Shown piece by piece: positions 1 to 10,130 of a stretch of 64,000 nucleotides of DNA. Every line of letters begins with the position of its first letter. Within the stretch, counting starts at the first letter, position 1. The position numbers and the translations under genes were made by a program. Location: contig CAMBXL010000007.1 in NCBI GenBank assembly GCA_945871905.1, forward strand, positions 1 to 64,000, written 5' to 3'. Below the pieces are notes generated by a model. It was not told the origin of the DNA and did not search any database. It was given only the letters and a program-made list of their open reading frames with translations. The stretch comes from Chitinophaga pinensis (GTDB lineage: Bacteria; Bacteroidota; Bacteroidia; NS11-12g; UBA955).

Positions 1-213
1 TAAGGCAAATATTCAAAATAAAAATCAGTTTCAAGGATAAGTTTTAATAATTATGTCACAATATCAATCATCTTTTCGACCGTTTTATCCAATGTTTCTA
101 AATTCATCAAGTATAAAACGCTTAATTTTTTAATGGCATTTTTTACGAAAAAAACCTTTAATTAAGTTCTTTATACTAATGTGAAATATTTTTTATAGAA
201 AGAATTTTGCAAG

Positions 214-3200
214 ATGAAAAATCTTCTCATAACTAAACTTAAATTTTTATTAATTTTATTCACTTTTATTTATTTAAATAATGTAAATGCTCAATCACAG
301 CAAGTATACTGGATTAGTGTATCAGATTTAGTTGGTGTTAGTACAGGATGTAGAACTGCTACCAATAGCGGAATAACAAGTACTGCATTTGGATTTAATT
401 GGACTGATGTTTTAGGCACAAATGCTACAATAAACAGTGTAAGCATTCAATTTATAATCGGAACAGAATGTGGTGGAACAACTCGTTCAACAACATTGAA
501 CGGAACAACTCAAGGCTCCATAACTACTACTGCACAGTGTACATGTACCCCAACAACTTTAACTACACAGAGCCCAACAATTAATGTTAGTAATTATGTT
601 AGAGGAGGTTCAAATCAATTTAGAATAACATCAGGTAATAATACAGGATTTGCAAGTAACTCTACACTTTTAAACGGTGGAACCAATTACTTTGCAAAAG
701 TAACAGTTGATTACAGCACATTCTCTGGACCAGTTCCAACTCTTACCTCTTTCTCTCCTAGCTCTGGTTCTTGTAATACTGTTGTAACTATTAATGGCAC
801 TAATTTCAATAATGGCACCCCTATTGTAAAATTCAATGACGTAACAGCAACGCATACTTACATTAGTTCTACTCAATTAACCGCAACTGTACCTTCTGGA
901 AATACCACAGGTGCAATAACAGTTCAAACAGGCGGAGGTATTGCAACATCCTCTTCAAATTTTACCCTTAATACCCCAACTATTACCTCTTTTTCCCCAA
1001 GTTCAGCGACTTGTAATACTCAGGTAACAATCAATGGAACCAATTTCAACAGTAGTTCTACTGTTGTTAAATTCAATGGAATTACGGCAAACCATACTTA
1101 TGTTAGTGCGACTCAATTAACAGCAACTGTACCTGCGGGAAATACTTCAGGTGTTATTACGGTTCTAACTTGTAGTGCTAATACTGCGAGTTCTTCTTCA
1201 AACTTTACGCTTAGTGGTTCAACACCTACTATTTCTTCAATTAGCTCTAGTTCAGGAACGAGAGGCACTATCATAACAATTACAGGTACCAATTTGACAT
1301 GCCCAACTGCTGTTTCATTTGGTGGCACAGCAGCTTACAGCTTTAACGGCACTTCTAGTACCTCCCTTACTGCAGAGGTTGGTTATGGAACATCCGGCAA
1401 CATTGTTGTAACGACTGGAAGTGGTTCAGCTACTTTTTCAAGTTTTACTTATACTGCACCTTCAGCGGCAAGTACAGCCAATATTACCGGTAACACCTCT
1501 ACAAACTCTATTACCAATAACTCTCCATCAATTGTTGACAACGGAGTAAGTGTTTCTTCAAATGGAATGATAAATGGCTTTATCGTTACCATAACAGACA
1601 GTTACCAAACGGGAGATGAACTAGCATACAATACCTCAACAGGTGGCTCATTACCTACAGGTATTTCTGTATTGAGTTTCAATACAACCACAAGAAGTTT
1701 GGTCTTTACAGGTTCAGCTATTGCTGCCGATTGGCAAAGCATATTAAGGAATGTAACATTGAAAACTACATCTGCAGTCTGTTCACCTGAATCTAGAAAA
1801 ATTTCGTTTATAGCAGGAGATGTGTATTATAATCCTTTGAACGGCCATTTTTACAAAGCTTCAACTTCAAGTACATCATGGACTTCTGCAAAAACAAATG
1901 CTGAAAACATGTCTTATTACGGCAAACAAGGATACTTAACAACAATCACTTCACAAGCTGAAAATAGTTTTATTAGTAAGTTATTAAGTATGAACTCTTG
2001 GATTGGTTGTTCTGATAATTACGCACAAATAAATACAGCATTAGGGTATACATTATTTGCTGCATCTAGCCCTACAAGTGTTACTATTAGTGGTACTACT
2101 TATGGTGGCACCAATAGTAATGGATATGGTGAAGGTCAATGGTACTGGGTAACAGGTCCAGAAAAAGGAACCCGTATGAGAACAGGAAATGCAACTAACT
2201 TGGGAGGTACAGGTAGCTTTAATACAGGTTCTGTTGTTTCAGGAGTTTATCAAAACTGGCAAGCCAACGAACCTAACGACTGGAGTGCAACTAATTTTGG
2301 TGATGAAGATTATGGGCATATCTATTCATCAGGAGGAGATTGGAATGATTTTCCTGACGGGTCCTCTATAGGAAGTGTTATTGAATTCGGCGACATGCCT
2401 GGAGATAATGTAAGCAGTAGTATTAATACAGTTTTTACAAGAACTATATATATTAATGGAGCTCCATCAGGTACCATTACTGGTGGTAATGTAAGTGTTT
2501 GCTCTGGTTCTAATTCTACAAGTTTAACTTTAACTGGATTAGCATCAGGTGGATCTGTAACAAGTTGGGAATATTCTTTAGATAACTTCCTAACGGCAGG
2601 CGTTTCAGTTACTTCAACTAGTACTTCATTAACTGTTTCAAATATTACTGAAACCAGATATTACAGAGCTGTAGTTAGTGCCTCTTCTTGCACTGGTTTA
2701 AATACCTCTTCAACTAAAATAGGTGTTGCTGCAACAACTGCAGGAAGTATCGTTTCCACCAAAAGTGCTATATGTACAGGTGGTTCAACAGAACTAACCT
2801 TATCAGGGAACATTGGTTCAGTAGTAAGATGGGAAAGAAGCACTTCAAGCACATTTGCTAGCAGTGTGACTTCAATTAGTAATACAACTATAACCTTAAC
2901 AGAAACACTAAATACTGCTGGAACATACTACTACAGAGCGGTGGTTCAACAATCTGGTTGTGGATCTGCAGTAAACACCAATGGATACCCTGTAACTGTA
3001 ACAGCTGGCACTCCTCCTGTTGGTGGAACTATCTCAAGTTCTTCTTCTTGTTCTGGCACCAATACTATTACCTTAACATTGAGTGGTCATTCAGGCAATA
3101 TTACAAAATGGCAGTTCTCTACTGATGGTGGCTATGTGTGGACCGATGTTGCAAATACTACTAACACTTTAACCGCAAATAATGTCACCAGCAACAGAAG

Positions 3201-4476
3201 GTACAGAGCAATTGTTTCTACTGCAACACAAGCTTGTGGAAACGAGTCCAGTTCGTCTGGAGAAGTAACTGTTTTTGGAACTACTGTTGTAAGATGGGAT
3301 GGAGGAACCTCTACAGATTGGGCCACTAGCTCCAACTGGTGTGGAGGAATTCCATCTGCTGGTCAGGATATTCTAATTAGTAATACTGCAAGTAGGGATT
3401 TATCTTTAGATCAAAACAGAACGGTTGGAAACATTGACTTTGGTTCATCTGATGATAAAATCATTTTAAATGGCTTCAATCTAATTTTCACTTCGGTTTC
3501 TAATCATAATAGTGCTAGGTATTTCAGAACCAATGGTTTAGGTAGATTAACAAATAATTTAAACCACAACACTCAGGTTACTTTTCCTGTAGGAAATTCA
3601 AATTACAATCCTATTACAATCAATAATAAAACAGGAAGTTCTGACAATTTTAGTGTAAGAGTTTCAGATGCTGTATTAACAGAAGGGACCTCTGGTTCAA
3701 ACCTAACATCACCTCATTTAGGCGTCACTTGGGATATCAATAAAACCAATGCAAATGCAGGTTCTGGTATTGATTTTACATTCCAATGGGAAAGCACTCA
3801 AGAAAGAAATAGCATTAATTCATATCGTTTAAATCATTATAATACTGCTCTCAATCCAGATGCTTGGGAGTTTGCTGCAGGGACTTCTGGCTCTGCGAGT
3901 GGGACTACAACCAAAACAATGACTCATACTGGCTACACGGGAACCTTCTCTCCTTTTGCTATCGGTCATGGAACTACGCCACTCCCAATTGATTTAGTCA
4001 GTTTTAATGCAAAACGTAATAACAACAGCGTGGATTTAACTTGGACCACATTTGGAGATAACAAAAATCCTTTCAATATTCTTAAATCAACTGATGGCGT
4101 TAATTGGAAATCTATTGGAACGCAAATACCAAGCGATAACAGTGCTCATTACTTATTTACTGACCAGCAACCTGCAACTTTAAACTACTACCAATTGAGT
4201 CAGATTGACAACAGCAACACTTTGCAGTACAGTGATATCAGAATAGTGAATTTCAATTCAAACAAACTTGTTATTTTCCCTAATCCTAACAATGGTGAAT
4301 TTACAATTCAATCAAATAATTTAGCACAATTTGAAATTAGCGACTATACAGGTAAAGTGATTTTAGAAGGGGACAATAACAATCCTTTGATTAAAACAAA
4401 CTTATTAAAAGGCATTTACTTTATTAAAATAAGCGATGGTGATACTATCACCTTTAATAAAATAACAGTACAATAA
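214..4476 (+). CDS. T9SS-secreted multidomain protein: IPT/TIG-like repeats, C-type-lectin-like domain, type A C-terminal sorting domain
   Basis: N-terminal signal peptide (MKNLLITKLKFLLILFTFIYLNNVNAQ); TIG-like repeats (PTITSFSPSSATCNTQVTINGTNF); lectin-like segment with EPND and WNDF motifs; C-terminal FPNPNNGEFTIQ...GIYFIKISDG, typical of T9SS type A sorting domains. Confidence 0.88.
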   Translation: MKNLLITKLKFLLILFTFIYLNNVNAQSQQVYWISVSDLVGVSTGCRTATNSGITSTAFGFNWTDVLGTNATINSVSIQFIIGTECGGTTRSTTLNGTTQGSITTTAQCTCTPTTLTTQSPTINVSNYVRGGSNQFRITSGNNTGFASNSTLLNGGTNYFAKVTVDYSTFSGPVPTLTSFSPSSGSCNTVVTINGTNFNNGTPIVKFNDVTATHTYISSTQLTATVPSGNTTGAITVQTGGGIATSSSNFTLNTPTITSFSPSSATCNTQVTINGTNFNSSSTVVKFNGITANHTYVSATQLTATVPAGNTSGVITVLTCSANTASSSSNFTLSGSTPTISSISSSSGTRGTIITITGTNLTCPTAVSFGGTAAYSFNGTSSTSLTAEVGYGTSGNIVVTTGSGSATFSSFTYTAPSAASTANITGNTSTNSITNNSPSIVDNGVSVSSNGMINGFIVTITDSYQTGDELAYNTSTGGSLPTGISVLSFNTTTRSLVFTGSAIAADWQSILRNVTLKTTSAVCSPESRKISFIAGDVYYNPLNGHFYKASTSSTSWTSAKTNAENMSYYGKQGYLTTITSQAENSFISKLLSMNSWIGCSDNYAQINTALGYTLFAASSPTSVTISGTTYGGTNSNGYGEGQWYWVTGPEKGTRMRTGNATNLGGTGSFNTGSVVSGVYQNWQANEPNDWSATNFGDEDYGHIYSSGGDWNDFPDGSSIGSVIEFGDMPGDNVSSSINTVFTRTIYINGAPSGTITGGNVSVCSGSNSTSLTLTGLASGGSVTSWEYSLDNFLTAGVSVTSTSTSLTVSNITETRYYRAVVSASSCTGLNTSSTKIGVAATTAGSIVSTKSAICTGGSTELTLSGNIGSVVRWERSTSSTFASSVTSISNTTITLTETLNTAGTYYYRAVVQQSGCGSAVNTNGYPVTVTAGTPPVGGTISSSSSCSGTNTITLTLSGHSGNITKWQFSTDGGYVWTDVANTTNTLTANNVTSNRRYRAIVSTATQACGNESSSSGEVTVFGTTVVRWDGGTSTDWATSSNWCGGIPSAGQDILISNTASRDLSLDQNRTVGNIDFGSSDDKIILNGFNLIFTSVSNHNSARYFRTNGLGRLTNNLNHNTQVTFPVGNSNYNPITINNKTGSSDNFSVRVSDAVLTEGTSGSNLTSPHLGVTWDINKTNANAGSGIDFTFQWESTQERNSINSYRLNHYNTALNPDAWEFAAGTSGSASGTTTKTMTHTGYTGTFSPFAIGHGTTPLPIDLVSFNAKRNNNSVDLTWTTFGDNKNPFNILKSTDGVNWKSIGTQIPSDNSAHYLFTDQQPATLNYYQLSQIDNSNTLQYSDIRIVNFNSNKLVIFPNPNNGEFTIQSNNLAQFEISDYTGKVILEGDNNNPLIKTNLLKGIYFIKISDGDTITFNKITVQ

Positions 4477-4513
4477 GTATTGAACCAACCATAAGTTAAA
4501 CTTTAAAAAAAAT
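3520..4513 (+). repeat. Direct repeat copy 1: 3' module of T9SS gene 1 plus downstream intergenic sequence
   Basis: Co-linear with 9120-10113 at a constant offset of 5600 bp; shared stretches such as aacaacagcgtggatttaacttggaccac and post-stop taagtattgaaccaac.ataag.taaactttaaaaaaaat. Confidence 0.85.
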
Positions 4514-4514
4514 A

Positions 4515-7500
4515 ATGCAAAACATGAATATATCTTTTTTAAAATCAAGCCTAAAATACAACTTGATTTTATTATTAACTGTTTTGATTTATATCAATTC
4601 AAATGCCCAAAATTTAACTATTTCAAGTACTGGACAAACAGGAACTTCTGGAACTAACTGGAGTTTGGCAAGCAATGTATTAACCATTACAGGCAATGCC
4701 GATGTCAATGCTAGTGTTTTCAGTAATCATTTGGCTTCAAATAATTTAAGTTTATCTGGGGTAGTAAATATTTCTGTAAATGCAGCTATCTCATGGAGTA
4801 GTAATACAACACTAACACTCAATGCCTCTGGAAATATCTTAATATACCGAGATATTACAGCAAGCGGCAGTTCGCCGCAGTTGTATATCTATCATGGTGG
4901 TTCTAATGCTTCTACTACCCCAAGCGGAAGTGCTATTTATGCTTTGTCACAAAGAAATCGAAATAAAATAAGTTTTTCTAGTTCCAGTGCAGTATTTAGA
5001 GTTGGAAACGAAACCTATACGGTTTGTACAACCTTATCGCAGCTTTCGCAAGCCATGAGCAATGCAACGAGCAGCACAAGGGTTGCCTTAGGTGCAAGTA
5101 TAAGTTTATCACAAACCTATACCAACAGTTTATTTCCCATCAACTTTTCAGGCAAATTTGATGGATTAGGTCAAGTCATAGATGGATTAAGAATTAGAAA
5201 TTCAGGCGGAACTTCTGTTAAGGCTGATTTAGGATTATTTTCACAATTGCAGGGTGCAACTGTTAGAAATATTGGTATCACCAATATTGATATCTTAACC
5301 AACTCAACTGAAGCTAATACCACTGGAAGTGAGTTCAGGATTGGTGCGTTAGCTGGTAATTTAGGCAACTCTTCTTTATCAACAACTGGATATTCAGCTT
5401 CTGCATATACAACAACAATTGAATCGGTTTGGTCAAGTGGTAATATTGGCACTGCCAATAATTATTCAACAGATGCTCAATCAAGTGGTGATAGACAAAA
5501 ATTCTTTTTTGCGGGCGGATTGGTTGGAAGTATCAACAATGGAACGGCAAATATTTCAAGATGTTACAGTTATTGCAATGTGAGTTCTAGTGGATCATAT
5601 ACTGACAATTTAGCAATTGGTGGACTCATTGGAGACATTGGCATAAACATTAATATACCTATAACGCATACAACATCAACAAATACAAGTATTGGATTTA
5701 ATTTAAGTAAATCCTTCACAACGGGCTCTATATTGTCAGGAACATATAATTTGTATTTTGGAACTGGTGGAATAATTGGAGTTTTGTTTGTTTCAGGAGC
5801 TAGTGTATCTGATTGCTATTCATGGGGAAGTGCCATTTCGACTAGTTCTTTTGGAGGTTTAATTGGATGGGTTTTAAGTGGTTCTGGTCCAATTACGAAT
5901 TTATACACTACCCAAAATTTAGCTGGAGGTAACTTTAATAACAATACGAACATTTACACTCTTGTAACTTCAACGTCTCCAACATCAGGCACAACACTTC
6001 CAACTGGGTTTAGTAACACTGTTTGGTCAAAAGCAAGTGGTGAACTTCCTGTATTATTAGATTTAGAATCACCACCTACCATTTTATATGTAAGAGTTAC
6101 CACAGGTCAATCTAGCACGTGTGGTAATGTAAGTATAAATTACACCATAACTAATGCCTCTGGATCTGCTGTTACACTCACTTCACTTGGATTAAACACT
6201 CCAACTGGCACCCCTATATTTACAATTAACAATTTAACCCCTCCTGGAACATATACTGCCGTTTCTTATTTATCTGGGCTAACGCTTACTGGCACAAATG
6301 CAGCAAATTATACTTTAAATCCATTTCCTGAAACTAGTGTCCAACACCAAATAACAGGCTCGTGTTCTAACTATCAAATCACTTTCAATGGAAATAGCAA
6401 TACCGGAGGCACCGCACCAGCAAATATTGTTTTTACTTCATCTACAACCATTTCGGACCAAGGAACCTTAGTAAATTCCGGATCGACTTTTTTAGGATGG
6501 AATACAGCTGCAAATGGAAGTGGAACAAGTTATGCTGCAGGCGCTACCTATTCAGGAACAAGCAATTTAACACTTTATGCCCAATGGATTACAGTTTCTT
6601 CTCTAGGCTGTGTTACTATCGTTGCTAGTGGTGGTGTAGCAGAAAATTCAGGATGGGTCGCTAGTTATAATACCATTAGACCGAGCTCTTCTACTGCAGT
6701 AAATATTAATGCCTCTGATATTGTTTCAAAATTAGGCAATGGCAATGTTAAAATTATGGGAAATTGCATTACCATTGGTTCGGCAATTTCTTATACAACC
6801 AACACAAAATCGCTTGAATTAGAAGCAAATACCACCATTATACAAAACGATGCCATTACCCTTTCTGGCCCAATAACTATGATTGGAGGAGGAAATTTTA
6901 CCATTAATGGAAATATCAATACATCCACAGGAAATGCGAATGGAGACATCTTATTTAAAAGTGCCGGCGATGTATCCATCTCTTCAAATAGGACAATAAC
7001 AACAAATGGTGGAGATGTAATTATTTGGGCAAACAGCGATGGAAATGCTACAAGCGGTGCAACTGATGGTTCTATAGTTATAAACCATTCATCTAGCATT
7101 TCAACAACAGGTGGACATTTATGGATGGGAGGCGGAAGTGCTAATGCTATTTGGAATGGCTTAACCGTTGGTAATGGATATGCAGTTGCGGGTTCGTTAG
7201 TTAGTGTCGGAGCTGGTTCAAATTTCACTTCAGGTGTATGTATTATGAGGTCTACTATCAATACAAATGGAGGAGATATTTTTATCGGAGGCCAAAACAA
7301 CAAAACGGGCTTTACTGCACCACTTGTAAATTATGGAACAACAATCATAGACGCTGGTGCTGGAAAGATAAAAATAGAAGGAAGGTCTTCAGTAGCTGCT
7401 ACATCTACTTTTGCTACAGGTATGCACAGTGGATTAGGTGGCGTTTCAACCGCAAATCTTACTATAAAATCTAGTCATAATACTTCTACCAACAATGCCA

Positions 7501-10076
7501 TTGAAATCGATTTAACTAATACAACGAATGTTACTACAGTAGTTGAAGGAAATACATTAATTCAATCTACTGGCGCCGGTAAAGTATCATTTACAGCAAC
7601 TTCAACTGGAACTGGAAAAGGAATAGAGTTAGGATATACAGGAACAAATAGTCCTGGTTTTTTAGATATATTGTCTGCAACTGGGGATATAACTCTCAAT
7701 ACTGGGGCATCTGGATTAGATATTACATCTACTTCACTTTCATCTACTCTAGGATTTAAAACAGGTACAAGCGTAACAAGCTCCTCAGCAAACATTAGAA
7801 TAATCTCAAACTTAATCAATACCGTTGGGATTCTCAACAACAATACAACAGGCACACTTAGAATTGAACCAGTAGCTGGCAGTTCCTTTTCAAGTGCATT
7901 AAATACCACTCAAATCAGATATAGTTCAGGAATTACAGGTTTAATTATAGGCCATACGAGCAATACTTCAAATATAACGATTGGCTCTGCTACAAGTATC
8001 AATGGTCCAATAGAAGTTTATGGCGGCACCATCAGTCTGAGTGGCAATTTGACTACTACAAATACGATCAATGGAGATATTGTAGTGAACTGTAATTCAA
8101 TTTCAGGCAACGGGAATATAGCGATCGCGAATGGAAGAACTGCTACATTAAGTATTGAAAACTCAGCAGAATACAATGGAATTATAAGTGGAACAGGGAG
8201 TAACTTTGTGAAACAAGGTGCAGGAAACCTTACCCTTACAGGTGCTAATAGCTACACAGGAACTACAACCATTAGTACAGGAAACATTCAAATTGGAAAT
8301 GGTGGCACTACTGGTACTATTGGAACGGGAAACATTACCAACAATACTTCTTTGATTTATAACCGTTCCAACGATTATACCATTCCTGGCTTAATTAGTG
8401 GATCGGGGTCATTAACAAAACAAGGTTCTGGAACGTTGACATTAACCCAAAACAACACCTACAGCGGAAGCAATACAATAAGTGCAGGCGTTCTCGTTTT
8501 ACAAAACAATGCACCGAATCCTTCCAACAGGGTTTTTAATGGCACCGGACAATTGAGAATAGAGCCTTCAAGTAATAGCTTTACATCCTCATTTTCAAAC
8601 TCGGGATGGACATTTAACTCGACATTAACTGGCTTAACAATTGGGAAAACTGATAATACAACAAATGTAACTATAGATGCTGCAAACACTATTGCAGGCC
8701 CTGTCACTATTTATGGAGGCACTATTGCTGTAAACGAAAATATTGCAAGCTCTAACGGAAGCACTATTTCTCTCTTTGGGAATGGCCTTAACTTTGGTTC
8801 TACCAGAACAGTAACCTCTTCTGGTCAACTCATTGTTGCTCCACAAACTGCTTCTAACACTATCGGCTTAGGGGGCGCAACAGGAACACTTTCTTTGCCT
8901 GCCACTTATTTCAGCACCAACTTTGCAGATGGATTTTCTAATATACAAATCGGTAGCAATTCTCAAACGGGAGCTATCTCTTCTAATGCCTTTACGCTTA
9001 GAGATCACATGACTTTCTTAACTTCTGGTTCACTTACTTTAGGTGGTATTCCTGTATTGGGAAGTAATAACGTAACCCTTGGTTCTGCTATTACTTCTAT
9101 CACGGCAAGTGCAAGTGCTTATTTCCAAACCAATGGAACCGGTGTGGTAAATAGAACCATAGCTAACGGAGCTAACCTCCTGTTCCCTATTGGAAATGCC
9201 GTTTATAACCCTGTGAGTATTGCCAATAATACAGGTACTTCAGATGTATTTACATCCAAAGTTCGTGATGAAGTGTTAGAAGATGGAACATCTGGAATAA
9301 CAATGAGAGCTCCACATGTGGATGTTACTTGGGATATCAATAAAACCAACGCAAATGCAGGCTCAGGCATCAACTTAACGCTTCAATGGAATAGCACTCA
9401 AGAAACCAGTGGAATTAGCAGTTATAGACTAAATCACTACAACACGGTTCCAAATCCTGATGCTTGGGAGTTCGCTGCAGGTACTTCTGGTTCTGTGAGT
9501 GGAAGTACCACCAAAACAATGACACATACCGGTTACACAGGCACTTTCTCTCCTTTTGCTATTGGAAGTAATCTGACACCACTCCCTGTTGACCTTGTCA
9601 GCTTTGATGCTACACCCAATAACAACAGCGTGGATTTAACTTGGACCACTTTCGGAGATAATAAAAATCCTTTCAATATCCTTAAATCTACTGATGGTGT
9701 TAATTGGAGATCTATCGGAACGCAAATTCCAAGCGATAACAGTGTTCACTACTTATTTACTGACCACCAACCTGCCCCTGTCAACTACTACCAATTGAGT
9801 CAAATTGACAACAGCAACACTTTGCAGTACAGTGACATCAGAATAGTGAATTTCAATTCCAACAAACTTGTTGTTTTCCCTAACCCTAACAATGGTGAAT
9901 TTACTATTCAGTCTAACAATTTAGTACTGTTTCAAATTAGCGACTATACTGGCAAAGTGATTTTAGAGGGAGACAACTCAAATCTATTAATTAAAACCAA
10001 CTTATCGAAAGGAATTTACTTGATTAAAATAAGTGAAGGCGATAAAATAACTTTCAGTAAAATGATAGTACAATAA
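4515..10076 (+). CDS. Giant T9SS-secreted adhesin-like beta-helix protein (GLUG-like, InlB B-repeat-like and autotransporter-associated beta-strand repeats; type A sorting domain)
   Basis: 1853 aa; GGLVGSINNGTANISRCYSY (GLUG-like); ITFNGNSNTGGTAP...FLGWNTAANGSGTSYAAGATY...LTLYAQW (Listeria-Bacteroides/InlB B repeat); VKQGAGNLTLTGANSYTGTTTISTG and LTKQGSGTLTLTQNNTYSGSNTISAG (PATR-like); C-terminal sorting domain. Confidence 0.87.
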   Translation: MQNMNISFLKSSLKYNLILLLTVLIYINSNAQNLTISSTGQTGTSGTNWSLASNVLTITGNADVNASVFSNHLASNNLSLSGVVNISVNAAISWSSNTTLTLNASGNILIYRDITASGSSPQLYIYHGGSNASTTPSGSAIYALSQRNRNKISFSSSSAVFRVGNETYTVCTTLSQLSQAMSNATSSTRVALGASISLSQTYTNSLFPINFSGKFDGLGQVIDGLRIRNSGGTSVKADLGLFSQLQGATVRNIGITNIDILTNSTEANTTGSEFRIGALAGNLGNSSLSTTGYSASAYTTTIESVWSSGNIGTANNYSTDAQSSGDRQKFFFAGGLVGSINNGTANISRCYSYCNVSSSGSYTDNLAIGGLIGDIGININIPITHTTSTNTSIGFNLSKSFTTGSILSGTYNLYFGTGGIIGVLFVSGASVSDCYSWGSAISTSSFGGLIGWVLSGSGPITNLYTTQNLAGGNFNNNTNIYTLVTSTSPTSGTTLPTGFSNTVWSKASGELPVLLDLESPPTILYVRVTTGQSSTCGNVSINYTITNASGSAVTLTSLGLNTPTGTPIFTINNLTPPGTYTAVSYLSGLTLTGTNAANYTLNPFPETSVQHQITGSCSNYQITFNGNSNTGGTAPANIVFTSSTTISDQGTLVNSGSTFLGWNTAANGSGTSYAAGATYSGTSNLTLYAQWITVSSLGCVTIVASGGVAENSGWVASYNTIRPSSSTAVNINASDIVSKLGNGNVKIMGNCITIGSAISYTTNTKSLELEANTTIIQNDAITLSGPITMIGGGNFTINGNINTSTGNANGDILFKSAGDVSISSNRTITTNGGDVIIWANSDGNATSGATDGSIVINHSSSISTTGGHLWMGGGSANAIWNGLTVGNGYAVAGSLVSVGAGSNFTSGVCIMRSTINTNGGDIFIGGQNNKTGFTAPLVNYGTTIIDAGAGKIKIEGRSSVAATSTFATGMHSGLGGVSTANLTIKSSHNTSTNNAIEIDLTNTTNVTTVVEGNTLIQSTGAGKVSFTATSTGTGKGIELGYTGTNSPGFLDILSATGDITLNTGASGLDITSTSLSSTLGFKTGTSVTSSSANIRIISNLINTVGILNNNTTGTLRIEPVAGSSFSSALNTTQIRYSSGITGLIIGHTSNTSNITIGSATSINGPIEVYGGTISLSGNLTTTNTINGDIVVNCNSISGNGNIAIANGRTATLSIENSAEYNGIISGTGSNFVKQGAGNLTLTGANSYTGTTTISTGNIQIGNGGTTGTIGTGNITNNTSLIYNRSNDYTIPGLISGSGSLTKQGSGTLTLTQNNTYSGSNTISAGVLVLQNNAPNPSNRVFNGTGQLRIEPSSNSFTSSFSNSGWTFNSTLTGLTIGKTDNTTNVTIDAANTIAGPVTIYGGTIAVNENIASSNGSTISLFGNGLNFGSTRTVTSSGQLIVAPQTASNTIGLGGATGTLSLPATYFSTNFADGFSNIQIGSNSQTGAISSNAFTLRDHMTFLTSGSLTLGGIPVLGSNNVTLGSAITSITASASAYFQTNGTGVVNRTIANGANLLFPIGNAVYNPVSIANNTGTSDVFTSKVRDEVLEDGTSGITMRAPHVDVTWDINKTNANAGSGINLTLQWNSTQETSGISSYRLNHYNTVPNPDAWEFAAGTSGSVSGSTTKTMTHTGYTGTFSPFAIGSNLTPLPVDLVSFDATPNNNSVDLTWTTFGDNKNPFNILKSTDGVNWRSIGTQIPSDNSVHYLFTDHQPAPVNYYQLSQIDNSNTLQYSDIRIVNFNSNKLVVFPNPNNGEFTIQSNNLVLFQISDYTGKVILEGDNSNLLIKTNLSKGIYLIKISEGDKITFSKMIVQ

Positions 10077-10113
10077 GTATTGAACCAACTATAAGATAAA
10101 CTTTAAAAAAAAT
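9120..10113 (+). repeat. Direct repeat copy 2: 3' module of T9SS gene 2 plus downstream intergenic sequence
   Basis: Constant 5600 bp offset to copy 1, no net indel through the stop codon. Confidence 0.85.
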
Positions 10114-10130
10114 TTAAAAAATAACGCAAA

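Noticed and set aside
15-119. Short minus-strand reading frame ending ...MNLETLDKTVEKMIDIVT
   Set aside because: Too short, preceded by an in-frame stop and without family signature.
6791-7303. 170-aa antisense ORF (and 7562-7909, 5171-5458, 8459-8707) inside the giant adhesin
   Set aside because: Composition bias of Thr/Ser/Asn/Gly-rich repeat codons opens the opposite frame; Pro/Val/Leu-rich translations with no family signature.
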